This document shows, one piece after another, positions 9,080 to 19,143 of a DNA stretch of 64,000 nucleotides. The DNA is from Chitinophaga skermanii (lineage in GTDB: Bacteria > Bacteroidota > Bacteroidia > Chitinophagales > Chitinophagaceae). The number at the start of each line of letters is the position of its first letter. Positions within the stretch are counted from its first letter, which is position 1. The notes under the pieces were generated by a model. The model was not told where the DNA came from. It was given only the letters and a program-made list of their open reading frames with translations, and made no database searches. Location: assembly GCF_003259335.1 (NCBI RefSeq), contig NZ_QLLL01000005.1:526943-590942 (forward strand), read 5' to 3'. A program made the translations under genes and the position numbers.

Positions 9080-9928
9080 CTATCGTGAAGGGTGATAAGT
9101 AAATTTTAAAATATTGGCCATCGTTTCTTCTGTTGCTTCGTTCGAAATATACATATCGCCGTTCGGGGCAAACGTAATGCCTTCGGGCTGTTTGAAGTTT
9201 TTGCCACGTAAGTGATATACCTCTTGTACATTCCCTTGGAAATCCATGATCACCAATAACCTATTTAAAGAGGCCACTACATACACCCGCTTTTCTATAG
9301 GGTGAACGGCAGCCGCTGAAGGGCGGAAGTTCTTGAATTGATAGTCACCTATGCGTGAAATTTCTTTGGTAGATATACGAAAACCATCCGTTTCTTCGTA
9401 TTGATAGGTTTCGAGGTTGAAACGGTAGGTGGAAGTATGGCTTTTACCTTTATCGGCCTCGCAGTTCTTACAGAGTAAAACAATTGCCTTGCCGGTACTG
9501 TCGAGGTATGCCGCTTCGAATTCATTCTTGCCTTTGTGGGGGAAATGGTACTCGGTAGAGGAGGTACTATCGGTGAATAGGTTGTGTACTTGGTATAATT
9601 TACCATTGCTTTTCACCACGAACCAATCTTTACCGGCTAATAACATTTCTTCATAATCGCCGCTTTTGGCGAATTTCCAGAAGCGATACGGGCGGTCGGT
9701 ATCGAGAATTACTTCGTAAATACGGCCTTCTTCGTCGTTATGTCCAATGAAATGCCCGTTATAGTAAACTAACCCGGAAATTTCTTGCATAGATTCGCGG
9801 ATGGTATAGCGAGTGGGTTTAGCAAGGTCGTATCCCTTGGGGGAATGGTATTTTCGCTGATCTTTGTCGTATGAAGCCTGGCAAGATAGCATGAGCAATA
9901 GAAAGCAGTAAATAAGTGCAACTCTCAT
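9080..9928 (-). CDS. SdiA-regulated-type beta-propeller lipoprotein
   Basis: 282 residues. The N terminus MRVALIYCFLLLMLSCQ is a lipoprotein signal with the lipobox cysteine at 16. The rest has propeller-like segments EISGLVYYNGHFIGHNDEEGRIYEV, SAAAVHPIEKRVYVVAS and KQPEGITFAPNGDMYISNE, typical of the SdiA-regulated / esterase-like phytase group. An outer-membrane or periplasmic location is expected. It is directly followed (4 bases) by the secreted phosphoesterase-barrel fusion, so the two probably act together in the envelope, perhaps in phosphate scavenging; substrate unknown. Confidence 0.75.
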   Translation of the reverse strand: MRVALIYCFLLLMLSCQASYDKDQRKYHSPKGYDLAKPTRYTIRESMQEISGLVYYNGHFIGHNDEEGRIYEVILDTDRPYRFWKFAKSGDYEEMLLAGKDWFVVKSNGKLYQVHNLFTDSTSSTEYHFPHKGKNEFEAAYLDSTGKAIVLLCKNCEADKGKSHTSTYRFNLETYQYEETDGFRISTKEISRIGDYQFKNFRPSAAAVHPIEKRVYVVASLNRLLVIMDFQGNVQEVYHLRGKNFKQPEGITFAPNGDMYISNEATEETMANILKFTYHPSR

Positions 9929-10008
9929 GAGTTATAATTTGTTAAATAAAATTAATTCAAAAATTGGGTAAATTGCTGATTCACCCGGTGTACATTTAAT
10001 AGAATCTT

Positions 10009-11247
10009 ATGGAAATAACATCCATCGTAAACGCGGCGCAAACTTATGTTACGCAACAGTTCCAGGCAAATCCGAGCCCGGCGCTTACTTATCACAATCT
10101 TTTGCACACACAACAAGTAGTAGACGCGGCTTCGAAGATGGTAGCTTATTACCGCCTCACGGAAGAGCAGATGATGATCGTAATGGTGGCGGCTTGGTTT
10201 CATGATATTGGTTATGTTATTGGCGTTCCGGCCGAACATGAAAGTGTAGGCGCTGCAGAGGCCAAAAAATTCATGCTTGCTCAAAACGTTTCCGAAACCC
10301 TCGCCGATCAAGTAGCCGGTTGTATTTTAGCTACCCGCATCCCGCAATCTCCCAACAACCTATTGGAACAAATTGTTTGCGATGCCGACCTTTCCCATTT
10401 CGGATCGAAAGACTTTAAAGAACGAAATAAGCTGTTACACAAGGAAATAGAATTGCGTACGGGTAAAGAAATCCCAGGCATTCAATGGACCCAAGGTTCC
10501 ATTACTTTCCTCGAATCTACTTCTTTTCATACGGCCTATGCACAAACATTGTACCGTCAACAGAAAGAAGAGAACTTACAGAAGCTAAAAAGTAGGCTTC
10601 ATAAAAAAGAAGCGGAGCAAATAGAGGAAGCACAACGTGCCGAGAAGAAAGCAAAAGTGGCGGCTGTAGAAGAAGTGAAAGACAAGAAAAAAGAAGAGAA
10701 AGAGAAAAAGCCAGAGCGTGGTATTGAAACCATGTTCCGTACTACCAGTACAAACCACATCCGGCTTAGCTCTATGGCCGATAGCAAAGCGAACATCATG
10801 ATTACGGTAAATTCGCTCATTATCTCCTTAATGTTATCGATCCTATTCCGTAGACTAGAAGACAACCCGAACCTCACCATTCCAACCATGATATTTTTAG
10901 TGTCGAGCGTGGTTACGATCATCTTTGCCGTTTTGGCAACAAGACCCAACATTACGTCAGGTCGTTTTACAAAAGATGACATCATGAAGAAGCAGGCGAA
11001 CTTGCTTTTCTTCGGGAACTTCCACCAGATGAGTTTTGATGAGTATGAAGAGGGGATGGAAATGATTATGAGCAAAGGGGAGTATTTGTATAGCAATATG
11101 ACATTGGATGTATACCATTTGGGTGTTGTATTGGGTAGGAAATATAAGCTGTTGCGGATTTCCTACAATACATTCATGTTCGGTATTATTATTTCGGTGA
11201 TCGCTTTCGTGGTAGCCATTTTATTTTTCCCTAACAATCCACAGTAA
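10009..11247 (+). CDS. HD phosphohydrolase fused to Pycsar-effector-type (DUF5706) membrane domain
   Basis: 412 residues. An HD domain occupies about 1-160 with metal ligands H33 (HNLLHTQ), H65-D66 (WFHDIGY), H77 and D125. A highly charged K/E-rich stretch (about 185-238) follows. The C-terminal part begins MFRTTSTNHIRLSSMADSKA, the start of the DUF5706 module, and has predicted membrane segments near 268-281, 294-314 and 389-409. DUF5706 proteins include the PycTM effectors of Pycsar anti-phage systems, which damage the membrane when a cyclic pyrimidine nucleotide binds. Here no cyclase gene is adjacent. The stop overlaps the ppk1 start (TAATG), pointing to co-translation. Confidence 0.85.
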   Translation: MEITSIVNAAQTYVTQQFQANPSPALTYHNLLHTQQVVDAASKMVAYYRLTEEQMMIVMVAAWFHDIGYVIGVPAEHESVGAAEAKKFMLAQNVSETLADQVAGCILATRIPQSPNNLLEQIVCDADLSHFGSKDFKERNKLLHKEIELRTGKEIPGIQWTQGSITFLESTSFHTAYAQTLYRQQKEENLQKLKSRLHKKEAEQIEEAQRAEKKAKVAAVEEVKDKKKEEKEKKPERGIETMFRTTSTNHIRLSSMADSKANIMITVNSLIISLMLSILFRRLEDNPNLTIPTMIFLVSSVVTIIFAVLATRPNITSGRFTKDDIMKKQANLLFFGNFHQMSFDEYEEGMEMIMSKGEYLYSNMTLDVYHLGVVLGRKYKLLRISYNTFMFGIIISVIAFVVAILFFPNNPQ

Positions 11248-13325
11248 TGCTATCAACTCGTACTGACGCGAATGAACAAGTGCTAAGCGGGAAACGATAT
11301 TGCGACCGGGATTTGAGCTGGTTGTCGTTTAATTACCTCGTATTAAAAATGGCTGGAAGGCAAGAAGTGCCTTTATATGAAAGGATAAAATTCTTATCAA
11401 TATTCTCATCAAACCTCGACGAATTTTACCGTGTACGTATCTCTGCATTGTTAGCAGTGAATGCAATAGGCGATGATTCGGACTTGGAAGCCATTCAATT
11501 ACTGAAAGATATTCAAACAGAAATCGCGCGCCAGCAGCAGGTATTTGGTGATATTTTAAGAAACCAATTACGCCCCTTGCTAGAAGAAAAGAACGTGCAT
11601 CTTTACTTCGCGGAGGAGTTAATGCCGGCACACCAAGCAGCTGCGAAATCTTATTTTTTCAATACTGTATTAGGGTTTTTAAAACCCATGTGGCTTGATC
11701 CACAACGTAGCGGCGAGTTATTTCTAGAGAATAATACCCTCTACTTCGCGGTAGCGCTACAACCCAACCAAGGCGGGCACGAACAATATGTGATCGTTAA
11801 CATTCCTTCCACCAATTTGCCACGATTCACCGTGCAACATACCGATGGTAATATGCACATCCTTTGGTTGGATGACATTGTGCGTACACACTTGCCAAAG
11901 ATATTCCCCGGTTACAAGGTAAATGGATGTTATGCTGTGAAGTTGACACGTAACGCGGAAATTGATTTATATGATTTCCCGGGCGATTTATTGGAGCAAG
12001 TGGAAGAATTAATTGTACAACGTGAATTAGGATTGCCTACTCGCTTTTTGTATGATGCGCAGATGCCGGAGAATATGCTGCAAGCATTGGCCTTGTATTT
12101 CCACATTCTTCCCCAAGAAATGGTGGCCGGTGGGCATTACCATAATTTAAAAGACCTAAACGATTTGCCTTTACCGCTGAAAGCGGAAGGCTTGTTGTAT
12201 GAAAAATGGCCTGCGCAGCCGGTTCCACAGGTGGAATCGAGTGATGGGCTGTTAGATACTTTGTTACAGCAAGATGTGTTGTTACACACACCCTACCATA
12301 GTTATAACCCAGTATTACGTTTCTTCAACGAAGCAGCGACCGATCCTAATGTAACAGAGATTTACGTTACACTTTACCGCGTAGCTTCGGGTTCGCAGAT
12401 TGTGCAATCTTTGATTAGCGCTGCGCGTAACGGGAAACAAGTAACGGTGCTGGTGGAGCTGAAAGCTCGGTTCGACGAAGCGAATAATATTCGTTGGGCG
12501 AAGCGTATGAAGGAAGCCGGGGTAAAAATAATCTACAGTATTCCTGGTTTGAAAGTACATGCGAAAATAGCCTTGGTGAAGCGGAAGAAAGGTTGGCAAC
12601 ATGAGTACTTTGCTTTATTGGCCACCGGTAATTTGAATGAAACGACCGCAAGATTTTATACTGATCATATTCTATTGACTTCGCATGCTACGATAACGCA
12701 GGAAATGGAATTACTTTTCATGTACTTGCAAACAAGGGAGAGTCCGCGTGATTATCACTTCATTCCATTTAAAGAATTGATAGTAGCGCAATTTAACATG
12801 GTGGAGCGATTTGAAGGATTGATTGACCGGGAAATAGCACATGTACAAGCAGGTAGGAAAGGGCATATTATCATTAAGCTGAATAATTTACAGGAGCGGA
12901 AAATGATTGATAAGCTATACGAGGCTGCAGATGCAGGTGTACGAGTGGAGCTGATAGTAAGGAGTATTTGCTGCATATTACCGGGTTATTCGCCTAATTT
13001 AACCGTGCATCGTTTGGTGGATCGTTATTTAGAGCATGGCCGCGTGTTTTGGTTTGCGAATAATGGGGGAGAGGAAATGTATTTAGGATCGGCAGATTGG
13101 ATGTCGCGTAACTTGTACCATAGGATAGAAGTTTGTTTCCAATTGCACAACCCGGCATTCATACAGCAAATGAAGGACATGCTGCATTTACAACTAGCAG
13201 ATAATACAAACGCGGTGATATTGGATAACGACTTAATTAACCAGCCAATCGCTCATACGCAAGGAGAACCGTTAGTAAACGCGCAATTGGGTATGTTCCA
13301 ATATGTGCGTAACTTAAATACATAA
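11247..13325 (+). CDS. ppk1: Polyphosphate kinase 1
   Basis: 692 residues, the normal length. Ppk1 makes inorganic polyphosphate from ATP. Visible hallmarks: FSSNLDEFYRVR (53-64), LRFFNEAATDPNV (357-369) and the first phospholipase-D-like site LKVHAK with H438, equivalent to the autophosphorylated His; the second catalytic His is H597 in YLEHGRV, preceded by VRSICCILPG. The ATG overlaps the stop of the HD/DUF5706 gene by one base, and a thioredoxin-like gene starts 12 bases after its end, so it lies inside an operon. Confidence 0.96.
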   Translation: MLSTRTDANEQVLSGKRYCDRDLSWLSFNYLVLKMAGRQEVPLYERIKFLSIFSSNLDEFYRVRISALLAVNAIGDDSDLEAIQLLKDIQTEIARQQQVFGDILRNQLRPLLEEKNVHLYFAEELMPAHQAAAKSYFFNTVLGFLKPMWLDPQRSGELFLENNTLYFAVALQPNQGGHEQYVIVNIPSTNLPRFTVQHTDGNMHILWLDDIVRTHLPKIFPGYKVNGCYAVKLTRNAEIDLYDFPGDLLEQVEELIVQRELGLPTRFLYDAQMPENMLQALALYFHILPQEMVAGGHYHNLKDLNDLPLPLKAEGLLYEKWPAQPVPQVESSDGLLDTLLQQDVLLHTPYHSYNPVLRFFNEAATDPNVTEIYVTLYRVASGSQIVQSLISAARNGKQVTVLVELKARFDEANNIRWAKRMKEAGVKIIYSIPGLKVHAKIALVKRKKGWQHEYFALLATGNLNETTARFYTDHILLTSHATITQEMELLFMYLQTRESPRDYHFIPFKELIVAQFNMVERFEGLIDREIAHVQAGRKGHIIIKLNNLQERKMIDKLYEAADAGVRVELIVRSICCILPGYSPNLTVHRLVDRYLEHGRVFWFANNGGEEMYLGSADWMSRNLYHRIEVCFQLHNPAFIQQMKDMLHLQLADNTNAVILDNDLINQPIAHTQGEPLVNAQLGMFQYVRNLNT

Positions 13326-13337
13326 ACATCATTAGCC

Positions 13338-13850
13338 ATGAAGAAATACTTAGTATTGCTCGCCTGTGCCATTCTCACGAGCTTAACAGCCGTTAAAGCA
13401 CAAGAAGTTATTAAACCAATTGATAGCATATATACACCTACTGCCGATGCTGCTGCTGATTTAAAAGCTGCTTATAAGAAAGCTGCCGCTGAGAAGAAGC
13501 ATGTTTTAGTGCAAGTGGGCGGTAATTGGTGCATTTGGTGTAAGCGTTTATATAAATATGTGAATGATCACCAAGAGTTGAAAGATGCCATGCATAAGAA
13601 CTATGTAGTGTATCATTTGAACTACAGTAAAGAGAATAAGAACTTACCGATTTTGGCGGAGTTAGGATTTCCGCAAAGGTTTGGGTTCCCGGCGTTGGTA
13701 GTGTTAGATGCGAAGGGGAAAGTGCTGCATATCCAGGATTCTGGCTTATTAGAGTCGGGTAATGGCGAGTGGTATGATGAGAAGAAGGTAGCGGGATTTT
13801 TGCGTAATTGGACGCCGGCTGCTATTAACCCAGTTAACTACGAGAAATAA
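13338..13850 (+). CDS. Secreted thioredoxin-fold protein
   Basis: 170 residues with a signal peptide (MKKYLVLLACAILTSLTAVKA). The active site is NWCIWCK, C65 and C68, within a thioredoxin_7-type fold (VLVQVGGNWC...FGFPALVVLDAKGKVLH, with the cis-Pro in FPAL). It likely acts as a periplasmic disulfide reductase or isomerase. Placed 12 bases after ppk1 and 7 bases before a DUF4442 gene; the functional tie to polyphosphate is unclear. Confidence 0.85.
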   Translation: MKKYLVLLACAILTSLTAVKAQEVIKPIDSIYTPTADAAADLKAAYKKAAAEKKHVLVQVGGNWCIWCKRLYKYVNDHQELKDAMHKNYVVYHLNYSKENKNLPILAELGFPQRFGFPALVVLDAKGKVLHIQDSGLLESGNGEWYDEKKVAGFLRNWTPAAINPVNYEK

Positions 13851-13857
13851 GTTTGTT

Positions 13858-14388
13858 ATGAATACAACCCCATCGCACAACAACCTCATGAATGATGCTG
13901 CTGTGCAACGTTTCATCCATACAATGCGGCAAAAACTGAAATTCAACGCATTTCTATTTTATAAATTACCCGCGGCATGGCTCGCCGGCGTTCGAATTAA
14001 ACATATCGACGAAGGCAGGTGTAGTGCCGCGGTTCCTTTTAAGTGGCTTACACAAAATCCATTTAAATCTACCTATTTCGCTTCTTTATCAATGGCAGCA
14101 GAGTTAAGCACGGGAGCTTTAGCCATGATGTATGCACAAGCCGCTAAACAACCTGTGAGTATGCTTGTTACTAATATAGAAGCATCTTTCCTCAAAAAAG
14201 CAACCGGCCTTACTACGTTTACTTGTTTCGATGGAGAACTGATCAAACAAACCATCCTCCAATCATTGAAAGATGCTGATGCAAAAGAATTAACAATTCA
14301 TAGTACCGGCGAAAGTGAAGACGGCACTATAATTGCCACGTTTAAAATTACATGGTCGTTCAAACCAAAAGCTGCAAAAGCTTCATAG
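13858..14388 (+). CDS. DUF4442 hotdog-fold protein (thioesterase-like)
   Basis: 176 residues, cytoplasmic. The segments GRCSAAVPFKWLTQNPFKSTYFASLSMAAELSTGALAM (helix of a hotdog fold) and MLVTNIEASFLKKATG match the DUF4442 group, distant relatives of acyl-CoA thioesterases. No substrate can be named. A second ATG at codon 11 is possible. Co-directional with and 7 bases after the thioredoxin-like gene. Confidence 0.75.
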   Translation: MNTTPSHNNLMNDAAVQRFIHTMRQKLKFNAFLFYKLPAAWLAGVRIKHIDEGRCSAAVPFKWLTQNPFKSTYFASLSMAAELSTGALAMMYAQAAKQPVSMLVTNIEASFLKKATGLTTFTCFDGELIKQTILQSLKDADAKELTIHSTGESEDGTIIATFKITWSFKPKAAKAS

Positions 14389-14430
14389 GAGCGACTGTAC
14401 GACAATAAATGAACGCTAAAACTAACCTTT

Positions 14431-15831
14431 ATGAAGATTGCATTTCATGGAGCCGCTAGGACGGTTACTGGTTCAAAGCACGTGATTACACTAAAGAATG
14501 GCAAGAAGATTTTATTAGATTGTGGTATGTACCAAGGTATGGGCAAAGAAACGGATTCCCTGAACCGTGATTTCGGCTTCGACCCCAACGACATTACGTA
14601 CATGATTTTATCCCATGCGCATATCGATCACACGGGGTTAATTCCGCGCCTCATTAAACTTGGCTATAATGGTCATATCTATTGCACACCGGCTACGCGT
14701 GATATGGCAGAAATACTCTTACTCGATTCTGCCGAAATCCAAGAAGATGATGTGAAGTTCGTGAACAAACGTTATCACAAAGAGGGGCGGCCTTTGATTG
14801 CACCGCTTTACACGGTAGCGGATGCTAAAAACAGTATTCAGCACTTGAAAGCTGTAGGCTTAGGTAACTGGTTTAGAATTGATGAAAATATTGAAGTGTT
14901 GTTCACAGATGCGGGGCATATTATAGGAGCTGCATGTATACACTTACGTATTACCGAGAATGGTAAAACACAACAAATTACTTTCAGTGGCGATATTGGT
15001 CGTTACCGCGATCAAATTCTAAAATCACCCGATATATTTCCGCAATCGGATTATATCTTAATGGAATCTACCTACGGTAGTTCGTTGCATGAAGATATTG
15101 CACCGATGGACAACGAATTGTTGGATTACATTCGTACCACTTGCGTGGAGAACCGCGGTAAGTTAATTATTCCTGCATTTAGTGTAGGACGAACGCAAGA
15201 ACTTTTATATTCTTTGAACGTAGCACAGATGAACGGGAAGCTACCTAAAGTGGATATTTTCGTAGATAGCCCGCTTTCGATGGAAGCTACAGCCGTAACA
15301 CGCAAACACCCGGAATGCTTCAATAAAAACGTAGCCCGTATTATGAAAACGGATGATGATCCATTCGATTTCCCGGGTTTACGCTACGTTAAAAGTGTAG
15401 ATGAGTCGAAACAGCTTAATTTCCGTAAAGAACCTTGCGTGATTATTTCGGCATCGGGGATGGCGGAAGCCGGTAGGGTGAAGCACCATATTGCAAATAA
15501 TATTGAGGATAGTAGGAATACTATTTTGATTGTAGGGTATTGCGAACCGGAATCGTTAGGTGGTAGATTGATGCGTGGTGCGAAAGAAGTATCCATTTAT
15601 GGCAACAAGTATCCTGTTAATGCACGGGTAGGTGTGATTCGTTCGATGAGTGCCCATGGTGATTATGAAGACTTGAGCCAGTGGTTATCGTGCCAAGATC
15701 CACAACACGTAAAGAAACTATTCCTTGTACATGGTGAATACGAAGTACAGTTAATATTTAGAAACTGGTTATTGAAGAAAGGATTCAAGGATATTGAAAT
15801 CCCGTCACGCCATTACGAAATTGGTCTATAA
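14431..15831 (+). CDS. MBL-fold beta-CASP nuclease (RNA-processing type)
   Basis: 466 residues. The N terminus GAARTVTGSKHVI and LLDCGMYQG open a metallo-beta-lactamase fold with the HAHIDH zinc motif; a later Asp lies in FSGDIG and a further His in DAGHIIGAA. The beta-CASP part includes PAFSVGRTQELLYSL, and the RMMBL-type C terminus has MSAHGDYEDL and LVHGE. The family (CPSF/YSH1-like) cleaves RNA endo- or exonucleolytically; whether this one does is inferred. It ends directly against the convergent sensor-kinase gene with no spacer, so their transcripts must overlap. Confidence 0.85.
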   Translation: MKIAFHGAARTVTGSKHVITLKNGKKILLDCGMYQGMGKETDSLNRDFGFDPNDITYMILSHAHIDHTGLIPRLIKLGYNGHIYCTPATRDMAEILLLDSAEIQEDDVKFVNKRYHKEGRPLIAPLYTVADAKNSIQHLKAVGLGNWFRIDENIEVLFTDAGHIIGAACIHLRITENGKTQQITFSGDIGRYRDQILKSPDIFPQSDYILMESTYGSSLHEDIAPMDNELLDYIRTTCVENRGKLIIPAFSVGRTQELLYSLNVAQMNGKLPKVDIFVDSPLSMEATAVTRKHPECFNKNVARIMKTDDDPFDFPGLRYVKSVDESKQLNFRKEPCVIISASGMAEAGRVKHHIANNIEDSRNTILIVGYCEPESLGGRLMRGAKEVSIYGNKYPVNARVGVIRSMSAHGDYEDLSQWLSCQDPQHVKKLFLVHGEYEVQLIFRNWLLKKGFKDIEIPSRHYEIGL

Positions 15832-18800
15832 TCAATCCTCAACAAGAGGAAACCATAAATTTACCCGCGTGCCACTCGCATTACCTTGGTTGTCGTATAA
15901 GTCTTCAATATCAAAAGAAGCATTCATCCCGAAACGACTATTGTAAAGCGAGAGGCGATCGCTGGTGATCTGCAAACCTTTCGACAAGTGTACTTGCCCA
16001 TTCATTTGCTTTAACGCTGTAGCGGCTTTCCTGCCGATACCATTGTCTTCTATCACGCAGCGAATTTTCTGCTCTACTTTATAGAATGAAATATGTAGCC
16101 AGCCGCCATTTTTCTTGTGCTGTAGGCCATGCCAAATAGCATTTTCTACAAATGGTTGAATAACCATGGCCGGTATTTCTGTGAAGTCTTGATCTAAAGA
16201 TGTATCTACCTCTATCCGGTAGCTGAATTGATCGGCTAAGCGAAGTTTTTCCAAAGCCAAGTAATTCTCCAACATGCTTACTTCCCTGGAAAGTACGATA
16301 GTATTACGTTGCGAGTGATCCAATACACTCCTGATTAATCTTGCAAAACGACTCAAGTACGCTAATGCTTGTTCCGTTTCATTTTTCATCATGAATGTTT
16401 GGATGGAGTTGAGCGCATTGAAAATAAAGTGTGGGTTCATTTGAGCCCTGAGCGCTTTCATTTCGAGCTGCGCGATTTGGTGTTGGAAGGAAGATCTTTC
16501 CCTTTCACGTTTTTTTACAATGGATAATCGAATTCTAAAATAGCCGTAAATCAAGCAGCCTAACAATACGATACCTAATAGTTTGAACCACCAAGTTTGC
16601 CAAAAGTTGGGTTGAATGATAATTTGCAAGCTTGTAGTATGCGAACTGAAAGTGCCACCTGTATTTACACTGCGAACATGGAATGTATAATCACCAGGAG
16701 GTAAATTGGTATAACGCGCCACGAGTAAGCCTTCGGCATTTACCCAATTTTCGTTGATACCATCTAAACGGTAATAATATTTCACCCGCTCGTTATGATA
16801 TTGTAAGCTCTTAAATTCAATATTGATAAAGTTTTCCTTCGGCGATAAAACAACGGGTGTTCCAAGTAGCAACGCGGAATCAATCATAATCGTTTTATCC
16901 AACGCTTTAAAGGCAACAATTGTAACATCGGGTGGTGGCGGGGCTACTTGAAGCTTCTCGGGAGAGAAAACGTTTAAGTGGTCGGAAGCACCAACGATCA
17001 AGCGGCCATCTTGTAAGCAGGCGATGGTACGACGTACTTTGCGACTGTTATCGATGATATCGTCGTTTTGAACGAAGGTTTCCAGTTTGCCGGTTTCCAA
17101 TTGGAAGCGGTAAAACCCGAACTGCGTAGTTATCCACACACTCTTGCGGTTTTTGCAAGCACGCATATTCAATACCCATTCATCAAAGAAATCGTCGTTG
17201 ATTTTTACAGGTGTATAGTTCGAAGTATGAAGGTTGTATTCGAATAGGCCATGGTCGGTACCTACGAGTAAACTAGTATCATTAAACTTGTGAACATTAC
17301 TGGTGTTGCGTATAACATTAAATCGGTCCAACCAGAAATTAACTTGTTTTACAATTTTCTCGCGTTTCGTGTTAAATAGTACAATACCGGAAGTGTTAGT
17401 TGCCAACCAGAGGAGGCTATCATTTTGGGCTGTAATATCCATCACGGAAATATTGCGATGCAAGGCACTGGATAGTTCTGGGAAGGCTTTAACGGCATTG
17501 GTTTTTGGGTTCCATTTAACCAGGCCATATTTGTACAAGCCAATCCAAACCGTTGTATCGGAAGTTGGATAGATCTTTAGTAGGGTTTGTTCTTGGAATT
17601 CGCTTGGCCTGAAGTGTTTAAAGCGTTTAGTGCTTGGGTTGAAGATGGATAGCCAGCCGTTTTCTTGGCCGATTAATATCCGCTGATCGGGTAATTCTGC
17701 AAAACTCCATACAAGACCATGCTCTTCGGGTATGCTGCGAGTGGAATCGCCTTGTATGTTGGTATAATTATCTAATAGTTGTAAATGGTTATTCAACCTA
17801 CTAAATCCTTGTCCCCAGAAGCCGACATACACATCTCCTAATGAAGATTGGAATAATCCCGTGATTTCGGAACGAGGTAATTGGGATTTCGTGGTAGCAA
17901 AGCTGGTACGATGATCGATCCGGTGGAAGGCTTGTTGGTGAAGGCTCAATATATTGATCCCCCGATCTGTTCCTATCCAAAGATGGCCATCGCGGTCACT
18001 CAAAAAGCAATTGGTTTCGTAGTCGTAATGCAGGCCTAGGTCATCGTCGTTATTACGGAGGATGTTGATATTAAACTTTAGCTGTGCACTGTCGTACCGC
18101 CAAATACCGGCTTGTTCTGTACAAATCCAAATGTTGTTGTTAATATCGGTGGCGAAATCGAATGTACGTTCACCAACGTAATTATTGACGCCCGGGGTTT
18201 GATCGGGATCGAGGAAGAGGTATGATCTAAGTTGGTTTGTTTTGAAGGAATACTTGTAAAGATGGTTATTACGGCTAGCGATCCAAACATTTCCGCGGTG
18301 GTCCTGGTAGTATTTTTTAGTAGAGAATTGAATATTAAGAAAAGCCCAATGATGCGGGTTGTTCGTAGCGCTATACAATGTTTTCCGGTCTTTCGACAAT
18401 ACCACGTTGCCACTTTGCACACTTATCCACAATTGCCCGCGATCGTCTTCGAATAGGCCGGCATTCATTTGTATACGCAGGCTTTCTGGGATGCCCGGTG
18501 CTTTTTCGAAGGCATCTTTTTGTTCGTTATAGCGAAGTAACCCATTTTGCGTAGTGGCCCAAATAATGCCGTTATGATCTTGCTTGATGATATTGCAGCC
18601 TAGGTTGTACGATGGGCTACTTTTACCAAGAAGAATGCGGGTTTGCCGAACTTTCCCTTGAACGGGATCGTATACAGCAATATAATCAGGTGTACCAATC
18701 CAAATGCGGCTTTTATTATCCTCGCATAAAAAGATATCCTCGTAATATATTGATCCTGGTAACCGGTTGAAATCTGCAATGGTTACGAAGTTGGTACCGT

Positions 18801-19017
18801 CGTATCGTTGAAGGGCGGTGCTGGCAATCCAAATAAAACCTTTCTTGTCTTGCAGAATGGCCGATACGTGGTTGCTAGCCAATCCATCTTCTATGGTGAG
18901 ATGTTTGAATGCGAACGCGTAATGTGGAGGCAGCTTAATATCGTGCGCTATAGCCATATTAGGAGCTATGCACAAGCAATACAAGCAGCAGAAAAGTGCG
19001 GAAAAGAAGCGTCGCAT
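15832..19017 (-). CDS. LytS-type sensor histidine kinase with Reg_prop propeller sensor
   Basis: About 1061 residues. Signal peptide MRRFFSALFCCLYCLCIAPNMAIAHD; an earlier ATG at 19038 would add 7 residues and spoil it. Propeller repeats follow (DGLASNHVSAILQDKKGFIWIAS, DGHLWIGTDRGI and others), then a Y_Y_Y domain (YYRLDGINENWVNAEG...YTFHVRS), one membrane helix (WWFKLLGIVLLGCLIYGYF), and a His_kinase/HATPase pair with the phospho-acceptor in QMNPHFIFNALN (around 862) and ATP-site motifs VENAIWHGL and EDNGIGR. No DNA-binding output domain and no LytTR response regulator gene is next to it, so its partner lies elsewhere. These sensors often respond to polysaccharide fragments in the periplasm. 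Confidence 0.88.
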   Translation of the reverse strand: MRRFFSALFCCLYCLCIAPNMAIAHDIKLPPHYAFAFKHLTIEDGLASNHVSAILQDKKGFIWIASTALQRYDGTNFVTIADFNRLPGSIYYEDIFLCEDNKSRIWIGTPDYIAVYDPVQGKVRQTRILLGKSSPSYNLGCNIIKQDHNGIIWATTQNGLLRYNEQKDAFEKAPGIPESLRIQMNAGLFEDDRGQLWISVQSGNVVLSKDRKTLYSATNNPHHWAFLNIQFSTKKYYQDHRGNVWIASRNNHLYKYSFKTNQLRSYLFLDPDQTPGVNNYVGERTFDFATDINNNIWICTEQAGIWRYDSAQLKFNINILRNNDDDLGLHYDYETNCFLSDRDGHLWIGTDRGINILSLHQQAFHRIDHRTSFATTKSQLPRSEITGLFQSSLGDVYVGFWGQGFSRLNNHLQLLDNYTNIQGDSTRSIPEEHGLVWSFAELPDQRILIGQENGWLSIFNPSTKRFKHFRPSEFQEQTLLKIYPTSDTTVWIGLYKYGLVKWNPKTNAVKAFPELSSALHRNISVMDITAQNDSLLWLATNTSGIVLFNTKREKIVKQVNFWLDRFNVIRNTSNVHKFNDTSLLVGTDHGLFEYNLHTSNYTPVKINDDFFDEWVLNMRACKNRKSVWITTQFGFYRFQLETGKLETFVQNDDIIDNSRKVRRTIACLQDGRLIVGASDHLNVFSPEKLQVAPPPPDVTIVAFKALDKTIMIDSALLLGTPVVLSPKENFINIEFKSLQYHNERVKYYYRLDGINENWVNAEGLLVARYTNLPPGDYTFHVRSVNTGGTFSSHTTSLQIIIQPNFWQTWWFKLLGIVLLGCLIYGYFRIRLSIVKKRERERSSFQHQIAQLEMKALRAQMNPHFIFNALNSIQTFMMKNETEQALAYLSRFARLIRSVLDHSQRNTIVLSREVSMLENYLALEKLRLADQFSYRIEVDTSLDQDFTEIPAMVIQPFVENAIWHGLQHKKNGGWLHISFYKVEQKIRCVIEDNGIGRKAATALKQMNGQVHLSKGLQITSDRLSLYNSRFGMNASFDIEDLYDNQGNASGTRVNLWFPLVED

Positions 19018-19143
19018 TAAAAAATAGTTGACATACAAATAATATGTACAGCAATAGATAATTTCAACGGCACAGGATGCGTAAGGTGTTTACGCACATC
19101 AACAACGACGCTTTAAAAATAAGGAATGTTTGGAAATATATTG

